Assembly (NCBI RefSeq): GCF_014217995.1 | Contig: NZ_CP041617.1 | Span: 682,001 to 746,000, forward strand | Source: Campylobacter vulpis | GTDB taxonomy: Bacteria; Campylobacterota; Campylobacteria; Campylobacterales; Campylobacteraceae | Reading direction: 5' to 3' | DNA: 64,000 bases | Shown: piece after piece, positions 27,383 through 37,011 of the stretch | Numbering within the stretch: the first letter of the stretch is position 1 | Layout: each line of letters opens with the position of its first letter | The notes under the pieces: model-generated | The model's database searches: none | What the model saw: only the letters and a program-made list of their open reading frames with translations | Told to the model about the DNA's origin: nothing | Made by a program: the position numbers and the translations under genes

Positions 27383-29107
27383 ATGTTGGAATGGAATTTA
27401 AGTGCTTTATTTAAAAGCGAAGAAAAACTTGAAAGTTTTACTTGTGAAAGTGTAAGGCAAGCAGAGGAATTTAGGCAAAAATATGAAAAAAAAATAGCCC
27501 ACTTAAATAAGGAAGAATTTTTAATTAGCTTAAAAAACTATGAAAATTTAAATGAAAATGTCGCAAAAATAATGACTTACGCTTATTTATGCTTTGCTAA
27601 AAATACTTCAAATGGCGATTTTTACGCAAGATACGAGGAAAAATGTAAAAAAATAGAAGAAAATTTACTTTTTTTTGAATTAGAATTTTGTGAGTTGGAA
27701 ACTTTAAAAAGCAGTGAATTTGTGGAGTTTTGTGAGAGTTATGCCTTTTATTTAAATCGTCTTTTGAAAAATAAGAAATTTAATCTCAGTCAAAAGGAAG
27801 AGCGCGTTTTGCTTTATCTCTCAAATACTGGTGCAAGTGCATTTTCTAGGCTTTTTGATGAAAGTATGAGTGCTTTAAGAATTAATTTTGAGGGTAAAAA
27901 GCTAAGTGAGGAAGAAATTTTAAGTAAGCTTTATCATAATGACCGCAGGGTGCGAAAAAAGGCGGCAAAAAATTTCACTAAGGCTTTAAAGCAAAATGCT
28001 TCTTTATTAAGCTTTATTTTAAATATGATCAAAACAGAACTTAAAAATATTTGCCATTTAAGAGGCTATGAAAATGCTGAAATGCCAAGACATTTAAGCA
28101 ACCAAATTTCACAAAAAAGCGTTGATGCACTAATTTTAAGTGCGGAGAAAAGCTATCATTTGGTGGAAGATTTTTATTTGATTAAAAAGCAAATTTTAGG
28201 TTTTAAAAAATTAAAAGATTATGATAGATATGCGCCTTTAGGCAAAGAAGCAAATTTCAGCTTTGAAAAGAGCAAGGAGATAATTTTAAAAGCATTTAGG
28301 AACTTTTCGCCCGAATTTGAAAGCATCGCAAAAGAGGCTTTTGAAAATGGTTGGATCGATGTGTATCCTAAAGAAAATAAGCAAGGAGGTGCTTTTTCAC
28401 ACTCTGCGACCTCCGCAGCACACCCCTTTGTGCTATTAAATTACACCAATCAACGCCGCGACCTTTTTACTTTAGCACACGAATTAGGACATAGTATTCA
28501 TCAAAAACTTTCTTATAAGGTAAGCTTTTTAAATCAAAACACGCCTTTAACCACAGCCGAAACGGCGTCTGTGTTTGCGGAAATGCTTGTGTTTGACTAT
28601 GTAAAAGATAAGCTGAAAAATGAGGAATTAATCGCCCTTTACGCAGCTAAGATTGAGGATATTTTCGCAACGCTTTATAGACAAATTAGCTTTACTTGCT
28701 TTGAAAGACGTGTTCATAAAGAGGAAAATGAGTTAAAAAAAGAGCAAATTGATGCGATTTGGATGGAAGAGTCGGCTAAAATGTTTGGTAAAAGCGTGAA
28801 ACTCACTAAAAATTACGCTTCTTGGTGGAGCTATATTCCGCATTTTGTCCACTCTCCTTTTTATTGTTATGCTTATTCTTACGCCCAGCTTTTGGTTTTG
28901 GCACTTTATGGGCTTTATAAGAGTGGAAAATGTGAGAATTTTAAAGAGCTTTACATTGAAATGCTTTCTCGTGGTGGAAGTGTTAGCCCTAAAGAGTTAA
29001 TAGGCGTTTTTGGTTTTGATGTGGAAGATGAGAATTTTTGGCAATTTGGTATTTGTGAGATTGAAAAATTATTAAAGGAATTTAAAATAAAGGCTTTAAA
29101 ATGCTAG
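27383..29107 (+). CDS. pepF: M3-family oligoendopeptidase F
   Basis: A 574-residue cytoplasmic zinc oligopeptidase. The metal site is LFTLAHELGHSIH (HExxH near residues 364-368) with downstream TAETASVFAEML supplying the third ligand. HSPFYCYAYSYAQLL is the substrate-binding region typical of PepF. The ATG follows pyrB by one base. It overlaps the next gene by seven bases. Confidence 0.95.
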   Translation: MLEWNLSALFKSEEKLESFTCESVRQAEEFRQKYEKKIAHLNKEEFLISLKNYENLNENVAKIMTYAYLCFAKNTSNGDFYARYEEKCKKIEENLLFFELEFCELETLKSSEFVEFCESYAFYLNRLLKNKKFNLSQKEERVLLYLSNTGASAFSRLFDESMSALRINFEGKKLSEEEILSKLYHNDRRVRKKAAKNFTKALKQNASLLSFILNMIKTELKNICHLRGYENAEMPRHLSNQISQKSVDALILSAEKSYHLVEDFYLIKKQILGFKKLKDYDRYAPLGKEANFSFEKSKEIILKAFRNFSPEFESIAKEAFENGWIDVYPKENKQGGAFSHSATSAAHPFVLLNYTNQRRDLFTLAHELGHSIHQKLSYKVSFLNQNTPLTTAETASVFAEMLVFDYVKDKLKNEELIALYAAKIEDIFATLYRQISFTCFERRVHKEENELKKEQIDAIWMEESAKMFGKSVKLTKNYASWWSYIPHFVHSPFYCYAYSYAQLLVLALYGLYKSGKCENFKELYIEMLSRGGSVSPKELIGVFGFDVEDENFWQFGICEIEKLLKEFKIKALKC

Positions 29108-29532
29108 AGGCAATTTTAAAAAAACAAAAATTTGTTACTTTAATGAGAGAGCATTGTTTTGAGGTGCTTCAATTTTTGCAGGAAGAAAAGATAGAATTTT
29201 CCATAGTTGCAAATATGCAATTTGTCAAATTTGATCCTGAATTACCCAAAGAATTAAGCCTTAAAAATAATCCTTTTGTAATGTTTGCTTTGGCTGGTTA
29301 TACCTTTGAATCAATGGAGCTAAATAAGGAACGTTTATATTTTCACGCGGGTTTTGGAGCTGATGACTTTGCAACTTATGTAAGTGTGGATTTGGGAGCC
29401 ATTACGCAAATTCAAATTGAAAATACCATTATTTTTGTCAATTTTAGCATTTATAAGGGTAGAACAGACGAAGAAAATGTTAAAAATTCCAAAAATATCT
29501 TTTTGAAAAACAATAAAGACTTATTTCAATGA
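29101..29532 (+). CDS. conserved hypothetical protein
   Basis: 143 residues with no motif I recognise, no signal peptide and no membrane segment. It is mixed alpha/beta by appearance, with FAGY-like FALAGYTFESMEL and YVSVDLGAITQIQIENTIIFVNFSIY, probably paired beta-strands. It is locked between pepF and the UvrD-like helicase by overlaps at both ends. I recall the C. jejuni equivalent as Cj1100, also of unknown function. Confidence 0.7.
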   Translation: MLEAILKKQKFVTLMREHCFEVLQFLQEEKIEFSIVANMQFVKFDPELPKELSLKNNPFVMFALAGYTFESMELNKERLYFHAGFGADDFATYVSVDLGAITQIQIENTIIFVNFSIYKGRTDEENVKNSKNIFLKNNKDLFQ

Positions 29533-31562
29533 AAATTTTAAAAAGCCTTAATGAAAGTCAAAAGGAGGCAGTGAGACATATAGATGGGGCTATGCTTATT
29601 TTAGCGGGTGCGGGAAGTGGTAAAACTAAGACTATCACAACGCGTCTTGCTTATCTTATCGATGAGGTTGGAATTCCAGCACAAAGCACCCTAACGCTTA
29701 CTTTTACTAATAAGGCTGCTATGGTGATGAAAACTAGGGCTTTGGAGCTGATTAGAGCTAAGGAGGCTATGCCTTTACTTTGCACCTTTCATAAATTTGG
29801 ATTGATGTTTTTAAGACTTCACATTGCAAGGCTTGGGAGAAAAAATGATTTTGTAGTCATTGATAGTGATGATGTTAAAAAAATTCTTAAAGAAATTATA
29901 GGGGCGGAAAAGGATAGTATAAGTTTTATTATGAGTGAAATTTCACGTTTTAAAAATATGGCTTTTGGCGTAGAAGATGTTTTTGAAGAGGCAAAAAAGC
30001 TGAAAAAAGAAGGGCAAGAATATGAGAAAGCTTTTAAGCTTGCGACTTATTATAAAAATTATCAAGCTTATCTTTTAAAATATAATTTTGTCGATTTTGA
30101 CGATTTGCTTTTGCTAACTTGCTTTTTGCTTGAAGATGAGGAATTTGCAAAAAAACAGAGTTTGATTTATCGCTACATTATGGTTGATGAGTATCAAGAT
30201 ACGAATTTTTTACAGCATCAAATTCTAAAAAGTCTTTGTAAAAGCCACGAAAATCTTTGCGTTGTGGGTGATGATGATCAAAGTATTTATAGCTGGAGGG
30301 GTGCTAAGGTCGAAAATATCCTTAATTTTCAAAATGAATTTGAAAATGTTAAATTGGTAAAATTGGAGCAAAATTACCGCTCTGTCGGGACAATTTTAAA
30401 AGCGGCAAATGAACTTATCACACACAATCAAAAAAGATTAGGTAAGACTTTAATTTGCACTAAAGATGAGGGAGAGGAGATTGAAATTTGTGCTTGTGAA
30501 GATGAAAGAGATGAAAGCATTATGGTCGCAAAGAAAATTAAGTCTCTCTTAAAGCAGGGTGTAAAAACAGACGAAATTGCCGTTTTATTTCGCGTTAATG
30601 CTCTTTCTCGTGCTTTGGAGGAAGCATTAATGAAAGAGCAAATTCCTTATCTTTTATTAAGCGGAATGCGTTTTTATGAAAGAGCGGAGATTAAGGATTT
30701 AATCGCTTATCTTAGACTGGTTAATAATTTAGAGGACGATTTTTCTTTTAAACGCATTATCAATAAGCCTAAGCGAGGCTTTGGAGAGGTGGCATTTCAA
30801 AAACTAGAAAAGCACGCAAAAACGCATCAAATTTCACTTTTTGAAGCCTTGTGTAATTTGGAGGGAAGTGGTGCTTTTAGTCAAAAATTGCAAAATGAAT
30901 TGTGTGATTTTGTAGAAAATATTAAAAGCTTGAGAGAGCTTTCAAATTTAAAAGATTTAATTGATGGACTTGATGAAAAATTTAAATTCAAAGAATACTA
31001 TGAAAATCAAAATGATAGTGAGGATAAAATAGCAAATATTAATGAATTTTGTGCAAGTTTAAAAGATAGAATCAATAATGAAAATATTGAAGATTTAGAA
31101 ACAATTTTAAGCGAAATTTCGCTTTTAAGTGAGCAAGATCAAACAGCCAAGGGTGTATGTATAATGAGTGTGCATACAAGCAAGGGCTTGGAATTTGACT
31201 ATGTTTTTGTTATAGGTTTAGAAATGGGCTTTTTTCCTGTGAGCTATGATAATATAGAAGAGGAGAGGCGTTTGGCTTATGTAGCTTTCACTAGAGCAAA
31301 AAAACGATTGTGTTTGAGTTATGTCAATTCGCGTTTTCATCAAGGAAGTAGGGCTTATTTGCAAAAAAGCTGTTTTTTGGAGGAAAGTGGGGTGCTTAAT
31401 GAAGAAATTGAGAGAGAAGAGAGGTTTAAAAAGGGCGATTTGGTGCGACATAAAATTTTTGGAGTAGGGAGAATTGTGAAAATTAATGAGGACAAATTAA
31501 GCATTAATTTTGGTGGTATTGAAAGGGTCATTCTTAATTCTTATGTCGAAAGAGCGGTATGA
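29529..31562 (+). CDS. UvrD/Rep family DNA helicase
   Basis: A 677-residue superfamily 1A helicase. Motifs in order: LNESQKEAV (Q motif), AGAGSGKT (about 26-33), [55 protein letters not shown] and [13 protein letters not shown]. The C-terminal [18 protein letters not shown] matches the tail of PcrA/UvrD. It may be UvrD or Rep; I cannot decide. It overlaps truB by four bases. Confidence 0.94.
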   Translation: MKILKSLNESQKEAVRHIDGAMLILAGAGSGKTKTITTRLAYLIDEVGIPAQSTLTLTFTNKAAMVMKTRALELIRAKEAMPLLCTFHKFGLMFLRLHIARLGRKNDFVVIDSDDVKKILKEIIGAEKDSISFIMSEISRFKNMAFGVEDVFEEAKKLKKEGQEYEKAFKLATYYKNYQAYLLKYNFVDFDDLLLLTCFLLEDEEFAKKQSLIYRYIMVDEYQDTNFLQHQILKSLCKSHENLCVVGDDDQSIYSWRGAKVENILNFQNEFENVKLVKLEQNYRSVGTILKAANELITHNQKRLGKTLICTKDEGEEIEICACEDERDESIMVAKKIKSLLKQGVKTDEIAVLFRVNALSRALEEALMKEQIPYLLLSGMRFYERAEIKDLIAYLRLVNNLEDDFSFKRIINKPKRGFGEVAFQKLEKHAKTHQISLFEALCNLEGSGAFSQKLQNELCDFVENIKSLRELSNLKDLIDGLDEKFKFKEYYENQNDSEDKIANINEFCASLKDRINNENIEDLETILSEISLLSEQDQTAKGVCIMSVHTSKGLEFDYVFVIGLEMGFFPVSYDNIEEERRLAYVAFTRAKKRLCLSYVNSRFHQGSRAYLQKSCFLEESGVLNEEIEREERFKKGDLVRHKIFGVGRIVKINEDKLSINFGGIERVILNSYVERAV

Positions 31563-32377
31563 ATAGACTTTTTGTCGCCTATAAACCTCCACAAATCAGC
31601 TCCAATGCTTTTTTAAGTCAAATCAAAAGAAAATATAAAGTTAAAAAAGCAGGATATTCAGGCACGCTAGATCCTTTTGCAAAGGGTGTTTTAATCGTAG
31701 CCTTTCATCAATACACTAAGCTTTTCCGCTTTTTAGATAAAAGTCCAAAAAGCTACCGTGCTACAATCTGGTTAGGTGTTAAATCTTTAAGTTTTGATAC
31801 GCAAAATATTAAAGAAGTCCGTCTTTTAAAGCCCTTTGATTATAAGCAAATTCAAAAGGTTTGTGAGGAGCTTTTAGGGGAAATTTCTTTTTATCCACCG
31901 CAATTTAGCGCCAAAAGAATAGAGGGTAAAAGAGCTTATGAATTTGCAAAAAGAGGTGAAATAGCCCCACTTAAAAAATGTAAAATGCAAGTTTTTTCTT
32001 ATGAAATCTTGCACTACACTCACCCCTTTTTAAGCGTGGAATTAAAATTAAGCGAAGGAGCTTATGTGAGGTCTTGGTGCGAGCTTTTAGCACAAAAGCT
32101 TGAAATCAATGCGACTTTAAGTTCTTTGGAGCGTTTGAGTGAGGGAAAATTTTTTTATAATGATGAAAAAAGTTTAAATGTGTTAGAATATTTAAATCTT
32201 AAAAAAAATTCTCTCAGAGATCTAAGTAAGCTTGAAAATGGCACGAAAATTGCTTTAGAGGAACTTGAAATTAGGGAAGATGGGGAATATTTTTTGGAAA
32301 ATGAAAAAAATTTTTCCATTATAAAAATAGAAAATAAAAAAGTAGAATATATTTTAAATAAGGTTGAGAAATGTTAA
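31559..32377 (+). CDS. truB: tRNA pseudouridine55 synthase TruB
   Basis: 272 residues. The catalytic motif is [18 protein letters not shown] with the catalytic Asp at about residue 37. LYKPP-like [11 protein letters not shown] at the start, [23 protein letters not shown]-like [18 protein letters not shown] and EGAYVRSW are also present. It starts within the helicase stop codon and overlaps csrA by seven bases. Confidence 0.96.
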   Translation: MNRLFVAYKPPQISSNAFLSQIKRKYKVKKAGYSGTLDPFAKGVLIVAFHQYTKLFRFLDKSPKSYRATIWLGVKSLSFDTQNIKEVRLLKPFDYKQIQKVCEELLGEISFYPPQFSAKRIEGKRAYEFAKRGEIAPLKKCKMQVFSYEILHYTHPFLSVELKLSEGAYVRSWCELLAQKLEINATLSSLERLSEGKFFYNDEKSLNVLEYLNLKKNSLRDLSKLENGTKIALEELEIREDGEYFLENEKNFSIIKIENKKVEYILNKVEKC

Positions 32378-32598
32378 TTTTATCAAGAAAAGAAGGGCAA
32401 AGCTTACAAATAGGCGAAGATATAGAAATCAAAATCGTTCAAACGGGTAAAGGCTACGCTAAAATAGGTATTGAAGCACCTAGGTCTTTATTGATTTTAA
32501 GAAAAGAATTAATTATGCAAATCAAAGATGAAAATTTACATTCTGTCGCTCAAAGTGAAATTAAACTCGATGATTTAAGCAAAAAGCTTAAGCAATGA
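32371..32598 (+). CDS. csrA: carbon storage regulator CsrA
   Basis: 75 residues beginning [23 protein letters not shown], with [16 protein letters not shown], which is the RNA-binding fold that recognises GGA in leaders. In C. jejuni CsrA controls flagellin and other targets together with FliW; that is known for the family and not shown here. It overlaps both truB and ispE. Confidence 0.97.
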   Translation: MLILSRKEGQSLQIGEDIEIKIVQTGKGYAKIGIEAPRSLLILRKELIMQIKDENLHSVAQSEIKLDDLSKKLKQ

Positions 32599-33356
32599 AA
32601 GCATACGCAAAGGTAAATATTTTTTTAAAAATTATAGGACTTGATGAGAGGGGTTATCATCTTTTAAGTTCGCGTTTTGTGCTTTTAGATACGCTTTATG
32701 ATGAACTTTTTTTAAGCAATGAAAAGCAAAAAGAAGGCTTTGAGCTTATTAGCGACTTTAAATGTGAAAATAATATCATCGATAAAGCTTATCGTTTGCT
32801 TTGCGAGGAGGGCTTTGAAAATGAGCTTAAAGAATTTTTTAATAAAAAAAGTTTAAAACTAATTAAAAATATTCCAACTTGTGCGGGACTTGGGGGCGGA
32901 AGTAGTGATGCTGCGGCGTTTTTAAGGCTGATAAATGAGGAGTTGAATCTTAAAATTTCTAAAGAAAAAATGCTTCGCTTAAGCGTTAAATTAGGTTCAG
33001 ATCTTGCTTTTTTTCTCAGTGGTGTAAAGAGTGCAAATGTGAAGGGCTGCGGTGAAGTAATTGAAGAATTTGATGATGAATTAGTCCCGTTTGAACTTCA
33101 CTTTCCAAACATCGCTTGTGAAACAGCTAAGGTTTATGAGGAATTTGATAAAAAAGTATTTGATTTTAGTAAGGCTTTAAAAGACGCACAAATTTATGAA
33201 AAACTAAACACAAAAGAACTTTTAGAGTATGAAAATTTAGCTCTTAATGACCTTTTTAAACCTTGCATAAGGCTTTATCCTAAAATGAGTGAATTTTTAG
33301 AAACAGGCTACTTTTTAAGCGGAAGTGGAAGTAGTGTTTTTAAGGCTAAAATATGA
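32595..33356 (+). CDS. ispE: 4-diphosphocytidyl-2-C-methyl-D-erythritol kinase
   Basis: A 253-residue GHMP kinase of the MEP isoprenoid pathway. [31 protein letters not shown] opens as in IspE, the ATP loop is [17 protein letters not shown] (about 95-111), and the C-terminus has [14 protein letters not shown] overlap with csrA and with smpB shows tight translational coupling. Confidence 0.96.
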   Translation: MKAYAKVNIFLKIIGLDERGYHLLSSRFVLLDTLYDELFLSNEKQKEGFELISDFKCENNIIDKAYRLLCEEGFENELKEFFNKKSLKLIKNIPTCAGLGGGSSDAAAFLRLINEELNLKISKEKMLRLSVKLGSDLAFFLSGVKSANVKGCGEVIEEFDDELVPFELHFPNIACETAKVYEEFDKKVFDFSKALKDAQIYEKLNTKELLEYENLALNDLFKPCIRLYPKMSEFLETGYFLSGSGSSVFKAKI

Positions 33357-33805
33357 AAATTATCGCTAGAAACAAAAAGGCTTTATTTGATTATCATATT
33401 ATAGAGCGTTTTGAGGCTGGTATTGTGCTAAAGGGTAGTGAGGTGGTGGCTTTAAGAGCTGGTAGGGCGAATTTGAAAGATTCTTTTGTGCGTATTATTA
33501 GAGGGGAGCTTTTTTTACTCAATGCCCACATTTCTTTACTTAGCACAACTCATAGCTTTTATAAACACGAGGAAAGAGGTTCTAGAAAGCTTTTGATGCA
33601 TCGAAAACAAATTGATAAATTGCTAGGAAAGGTGAGTGTGGAGGGTTATACTTTAGTGGCTTTGGATTTGTATTTTAATGCTAAAAATAAAGCAAAATTA
33701 ACCCTAGCTTTAGCAAAGGGAAAAACCCTACATGATAAAAGAGAGGTTTTAAAGAAAAAGCAAGCCGATTTGGAGGCTAAAATAGCGATGAAAAATTACA
33801 AGTGA
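33353..33805 (+). CDS. smpB: SsrA-binding protein SmpB
   Basis: 150 residues with [39 protein letters not shown] and a C-terminal [16 protein letters not shown]. It escorts tmRNA to stalled ribosomes. The ssrA gene is not in the window. It starts within the ispE stop. Confidence 0.97.
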   Translation: MKIIARNKKALFDYHIIERFEAGIVLKGSEVVALRAGRANLKDSFVRIIRGELFLLNAHISLLSTTHSFYKHEERGSRKLLMHRKQIDKLLGKVSVEGYTLVALDLYFNAKNKAKLTLALAKGKTLHDKREVLKKKQADLEAKIAMKNYK

Positions 33806-33818
33806 GAAAGCTTATATA

Positions 33819-34841
33819 ATGAAAAATTTAAAAAATATCATTTTAAAGCAGAGTGAAGCTTATATGAACGGCTTTGTGTTGGTGCTTTTAGTAAGTCTTG
33901 CGAGTTATTATGTGAGTTTTTTGCCGTGGATCAAAAGCCTTCATTTATCACCTTTGATTTTAAGCGTTTTACTTGGCATAGTTGCAGCACCTTTATTTAG
34001 AGCTTCTAAAAAAAGTTGCGAAAGGGCGGTCGTTTTTAGTGCTAAAAAACTTTTAAGGCTTGGCATTATACTTTTTGGCTTTAATGTTACGCTTGGTAGC
34101 ATTGCTTCTGTGGGTTTGAGTGGAATTTTATTGAGTGTTGTCGTGGTGGCGGGGGTTTTGGTGCTTGGCTACATCATCGGTGTGAAAGTTTTAAAACTTG
34201 ATAAAGAAATTGCCATTTTGGTAAGTGCTGGAAGTGCTATTTGTGGAGCGGCGGCGGTTTTAGCCTTAGAATCTTCGATTAAGTCTAAGCCTTATAAAGG
34301 TGTTATAGCTGTCGGGACTGTGGTGCTTTTTGGACTTTTGGGTATGTTTTTATATCCTTTATTTTATGCCTTTCATATCCCGTCTTTTTCTCACACACAG
34401 GAGGGATATTTTATAGGACTTACTTTGCACGAGTTGGCAAATGTCGTAGGTGCAGCAGGGGCTATTTCTCCTCACACTCAAGAAGTTGCTTTAATTGTTA
34501 AAATGATACGCGTTATTTTACTCGTAGCCGTTTTACTCATCGTGCCTTATTTCTTCGCACAAAGTAAAGAGGGAGAGCGTAGAAAGCTTCCTATACCTTG
34601 GTTTGCGTTTTGGTTTTTGGGTGTTGTGGTATTGCATTCTTTTATAGCTTTACCTGCAGAACTTGTGGAATTTTTGCGATTCTTATCTAGCTTTTTGTTA
34701 GTAATGGCGATGAGTGCTTTAGGACTTCAGGTAGATTTTAAAAGTTTTTTGGAAAGTGGTGCAAAGGCATTTTTACTCGCTTTTATTTTGTTTTTAATCT
34801 TAATTTTTGGTGGCTTTTTGCTTGTGTATTATTTTATATAG
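33819..34841 (+). CDS. YeiH/UPF0324 family membrane permease
   Basis: A 340-residue integral membrane protein with about ten hydrophobic helices. SPLILSVLLGIVAAPLF, GIILFGFNVTLG, SAICGAAAVLALE, GTVVLFGLLGMFLYPLF and GLTLHELANVVGAAG match the YeiH/putative sulfate exporter family. The substrate is unproven. It follows smpB by 13 bases and is not, as I recall, at this place in C. jejuni, so it may have moved here. A strong palindromic terminator follows. Confidence 0.85.
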   Translation: MKNLKNIILKQSEAYMNGFVLVLLVSLASYYVSFLPWIKSLHLSPLILSVLLGIVAAPLFRASKKSCERAVVFSAKKLLRLGIILFGFNVTLGSIASVGLSGILLSVVVVAGVLVLGYIIGVKVLKLDKEIAILVSAGSAICGAAAVLALESSIKSKPYKGVIAVGTVVLFGLLGMFLYPLFYAFHIPSFSHTQEGYFIGLTLHELANVVGAAGAISPHTQEVALIVKMIRVILLVAVLLIVPYFFAQSKEGERRKLPIPWFAFWFLGVVVLHSFIALPAELVEFLRFLSSFLLVMAMSALGLQVDFKSFLESGAKAFLLAFILFLILIFGGFLLVYYFI

Positions 34842-34851
34842 ATTATTTATC

Positions 34852-34875
34852 AAAGCACTAGAATTCTAGTGCTTT
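34852..34875. terminator. 24-base perfect palindrome, bidirectional terminator
   Basis: The sequence from 34852 to 34875 is a perfect palindrome with arms AAAGCACTAGAA and TTCTAGTGCTTT. It is followed by TTATTTTATT on the plus strand and by A/T-rich sequence on the minus strand. It lies between the convergent permease and vWA-like genes. Confidence 0.85.
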
Positions 34876-34879
34876 TATT

Positions 34880-35905
34880 TTATTGTGGTGGTGTGTCATC
34901 GTGCATTTTTTCAGTTTTACTAGAATGAATTGTCGCATCATCGCCTAGCTCTTTGGGATCGGGCATTTTACCATTATCAAGATGACTTAGCAACGCTCTT
35001 TTAAATTCTAGCGTAGAATTTACTTGATAATACTTTCCACCGCTATCCTTGCTTAATTTTTGCAAAAACTCCACCCCTTCGCCTAAAGCAAAGCTATGAA
35101 ATATAACTTGATTAATGGCAAGTTCTGGCTTACCTTGCGTGATGTTATGATTGAGATTTTTCATCATTTTTACTACCAAGTCTGCACGGAATTGATCAAG
35201 TGGTGTAGGATTAGCTCCAAAAATATAGAGCTCTTTTACCAATCCATTATATTTAGTAAAATATCTCATACTTTCAATCATTGCGTCATTTAGCAAATAG
35301 AGATTTTCTAAATTCATAGGGATATTTTGGACACTTTTTGTAAATATTTTTTCATCATAAAAAGGACCTAAAATATTAATTTTTTCACTTTTATAATCAT
35401 TTACCACCGCTTTTGTGAAATGCTTAGATTTATAAATTCTTTTAGCGATATAAGGGGCGATTTCTTTAAATGCTTTGATGTAAGGATGCACACTAAAAGT
35501 ATTGCAATACACAAAGCTCATTTCTTTATAGGGGATCTCGCACAAGTGAATTCCAAAATCACAATTTTTTTGCGAAAAATTTATAATTGTAAAGCTTGTC
35601 TTTTTACAAGTGGAAGTGATACGCAAAATTCCAGCTCCGCTTGTATCAAGGCTATAAATAAACTCTCTATCATCACTTAGATAACTTCCATCTTGCTGCA
35701 AAATTCCGCCATTTAAAATTTTGTTTGCAAAAGAAATTCTTTTATCTGTGCTAGAGGATTGGATACTTTGCCCATTTTTAGCATAGATTATGCCCTCTTG
35801 CTCTTTGTGCTGCTCTACACTCTGCTTGGAGCAATCAAGCCCATTGATAAGGTTACTAAGTTTTTCAAACACGACTTTTTCGTCATAAGGATTAAAATTT
35901 TTCAT
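34880..35905 (-). CDS. unrecognised protein with von Willebrand A-like features
   Basis: A 341-residue protein from the ATG at 35905, chosen because AAAGGAGTGGCA sits just upstream; an in-frame start 23 codons earlier lacks a ribosome site. There is no signal peptide or membrane helix. Parts resemble a vWA fold: SLDTSGAG (DTSG at 87-90, a partial MIDAS motif lacking the last Ser), FTIINFSQ (105-112), KELYIFGANPTP, then INQVIFHSFALGEGVEFLQKLSKDSGGKYYQV (264-295), like the closing strand and helix of vWA domains. The C-terminus is charged and Pro-rich (EKMHDDTPPQ). I do not recognise the family, and function is unknown. Confidence 0.65.
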   Translation of the reverse strand: MKNFNPYDEKVVFEKLSNLINGLDCSKQSVEQHKEQEGIIYAKNGQSIQSSSTDKRISFANKILNGGILQQDGSYLSDDREFIYSLDTSGAGILRITSTCKKTSFTIINFSQKNCDFGIHLCEIPYKEMSFVYCNTFSVHPYIKAFKEIAPYIAKRIYKSKHFTKAVVNDYKSEKINILGPFYDEKIFTKSVQNIPMNLENLYLLNDAMIESMRYFTKYNGLVKELYIFGANPTPLDQFRADLVVKMMKNLNHNITQGKPELAINQVIFHSFALGEGVEFLQKLSKDSGGKYYQVNSTLEFKRALLSHLDNGKMPDPKELGDDATIHSSKTEKMHDDTPPQ

Positions 35906-36081
35906 TGCCACTCCTTTGTGTTGAATTTCATAATTATCACTCTTTTTTAGATAATTAAAAGCAAATGCTGACAAATAATAGACATTAGTGTAACTTTAAG
36001 TTACATTTAATTAATATTTGTAGCTTATGTGAATTAGTTTAGATATAAAAATTTTCGCATTTTAAAATAAGCTTTTTACGA

Positions 36082-36087
36082 TATAAT
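36082..36087 (+). promoter_or_regulatory. -10 element upstream of the thioredoxin-like lipoprotein gene
   Basis: TATAAT at 36082-36087 within TTTTTACGATATAAT lies 29 bases before the ATG at 36116 and probably drives the gene together with clpS and clpA. Confidence 0.65.
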
Positions 36088-36115
36088 GGGCTTTATTTTA
36101 TTACAAGGAATTTCA

Positions 36116-36721
36116 ATGCAAAAAATGCAAGTTATATTTTCAGCTTTTTTAATCACATTTCTTTTTGTGGCTTGTGCGAGTGAAGATGTTAAAAATGAGT
36201 TGGATTTTAAAGAATTTGCACTTGGTGAAAAAGTGCTTTTAAAAAGCGTTAATGGAGGAGAAAAAACTTTTCTGCGTAAGGAAAAAGGTTTTGTTATAGA
36301 GGGAGAAGAGGACAAAATTATAATGTTTGATTTTTTTGGCACTTTTTGTCAGCCGTGCAAGGAAGAGGCTTTGGAGCTTAGCAAATTATGGCAAAATAAT
36401 GCTAAGCACTTTGTCATTATAGGTTTAAGCCATTTTGAAGAGGTGAGCGATGAAGAGGTGTTGAAATTTGCTAAAGATTATAACGCTTTTTATTTTTTAA
36501 GTAATTCTAAAGAAAAAGACAGGCTAATTGCACAAATTTTAAAGGATATAGCTTATCAAAATATGGAGCAATTGCCCTTTAAAGTCGTTTTAAAAAATGG
36601 AGTGTATCAAAATGTAAGTGATTTTTGGAATAAGGGCAAAAAAGTGAAATTCTATCTTGGCAAGGTTCCAAGTGAGCTAATGCAAGAGGATATAAACGCT
36701 ATTTTGCAAGGGCAAAACTAA
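36116..36721 (+). CDS. thioredoxin-like lipoprotein
   Basis: 201 residues. The N-terminus is a lipoprotein signal with lipobox FVAC (Cys20). The thioredoxin fold has FFGTFCQPCKEEAL, a CxxC at Cys78 and Cys81 with Gln-Pro between, followed by a cis-Pro segment EQLPFKVVLKNG. It is probably a periplasmic thiol oxidoreductase of the TlpA/ResA type. Start chosen at 36116 after ACAAGGAATTTCA; an in-frame ATG at 36086 overlaps the -10. It abuts clpS. Confidence 0.85.
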   Translation: MQKMQVIFSAFLITFLFVACASEDVKNELDFKEFALGEKVLLKSVNGGEKTFLRKEKGFVIEGEEDKIIMFDFFGTFCQPCKEEALELSKLWQNNAKHFVIIGLSHFEEVSDEEVLKFAKDYNAFYFLSNSKEKDRLIAQILKDIAYQNMEQLPFKVVLKNGVYQNVSDFWNKGKKVKFYLGKVPSELMQEDINAILQGQN

Positions 36722-37011
36722 TGGAAAAGCTTGAAAGTCTGCAAAAAGAGCATTTGCAAGAGCCAAAAATGTATAAGGTTGTGCTTTTAAATGACGATGT
36801 TACAACTATGGATTTTGTGATTGAGGTTTTAATGCGTGTGTTTTTTCATAGCTTTGAAAAGGCAAATGAAATTATGCTAAAAATTCATTGTGAGGGAAGT
36901 GGAGTGTGTGGAATTTACACGCAAGAGATAGCCCTTTCTAAACAAAAAAAAGTGCAAAATATGGCAAAAGAGGCACAATTTCCTTTGCAAAGTAGAGTGG
37001 AGGAAGAATGA
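36721..37011 (+). CDS. clpS: ClpS adaptor
   Basis: 96 residues. KMYKVVLLNDDVTTMDFVIEVLMRVF and CGIYTQEIA match the N-degron-binding ClpS fold, with the DD of the LNDD segment at the binding pocket. It hands N-end-rule substrates to ClpA, encoded directly downstream with a four-base overlap. Confidence 0.97.
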   Translation: MEKLESLQKEHLQEPKMYKVVLLNDDVTTMDFVIEVLMRVFFHSFEKANEIMLKIHCEGSGVCGIYTQEIALSKQKKVQNMAKEAQFPLQSRVEEE

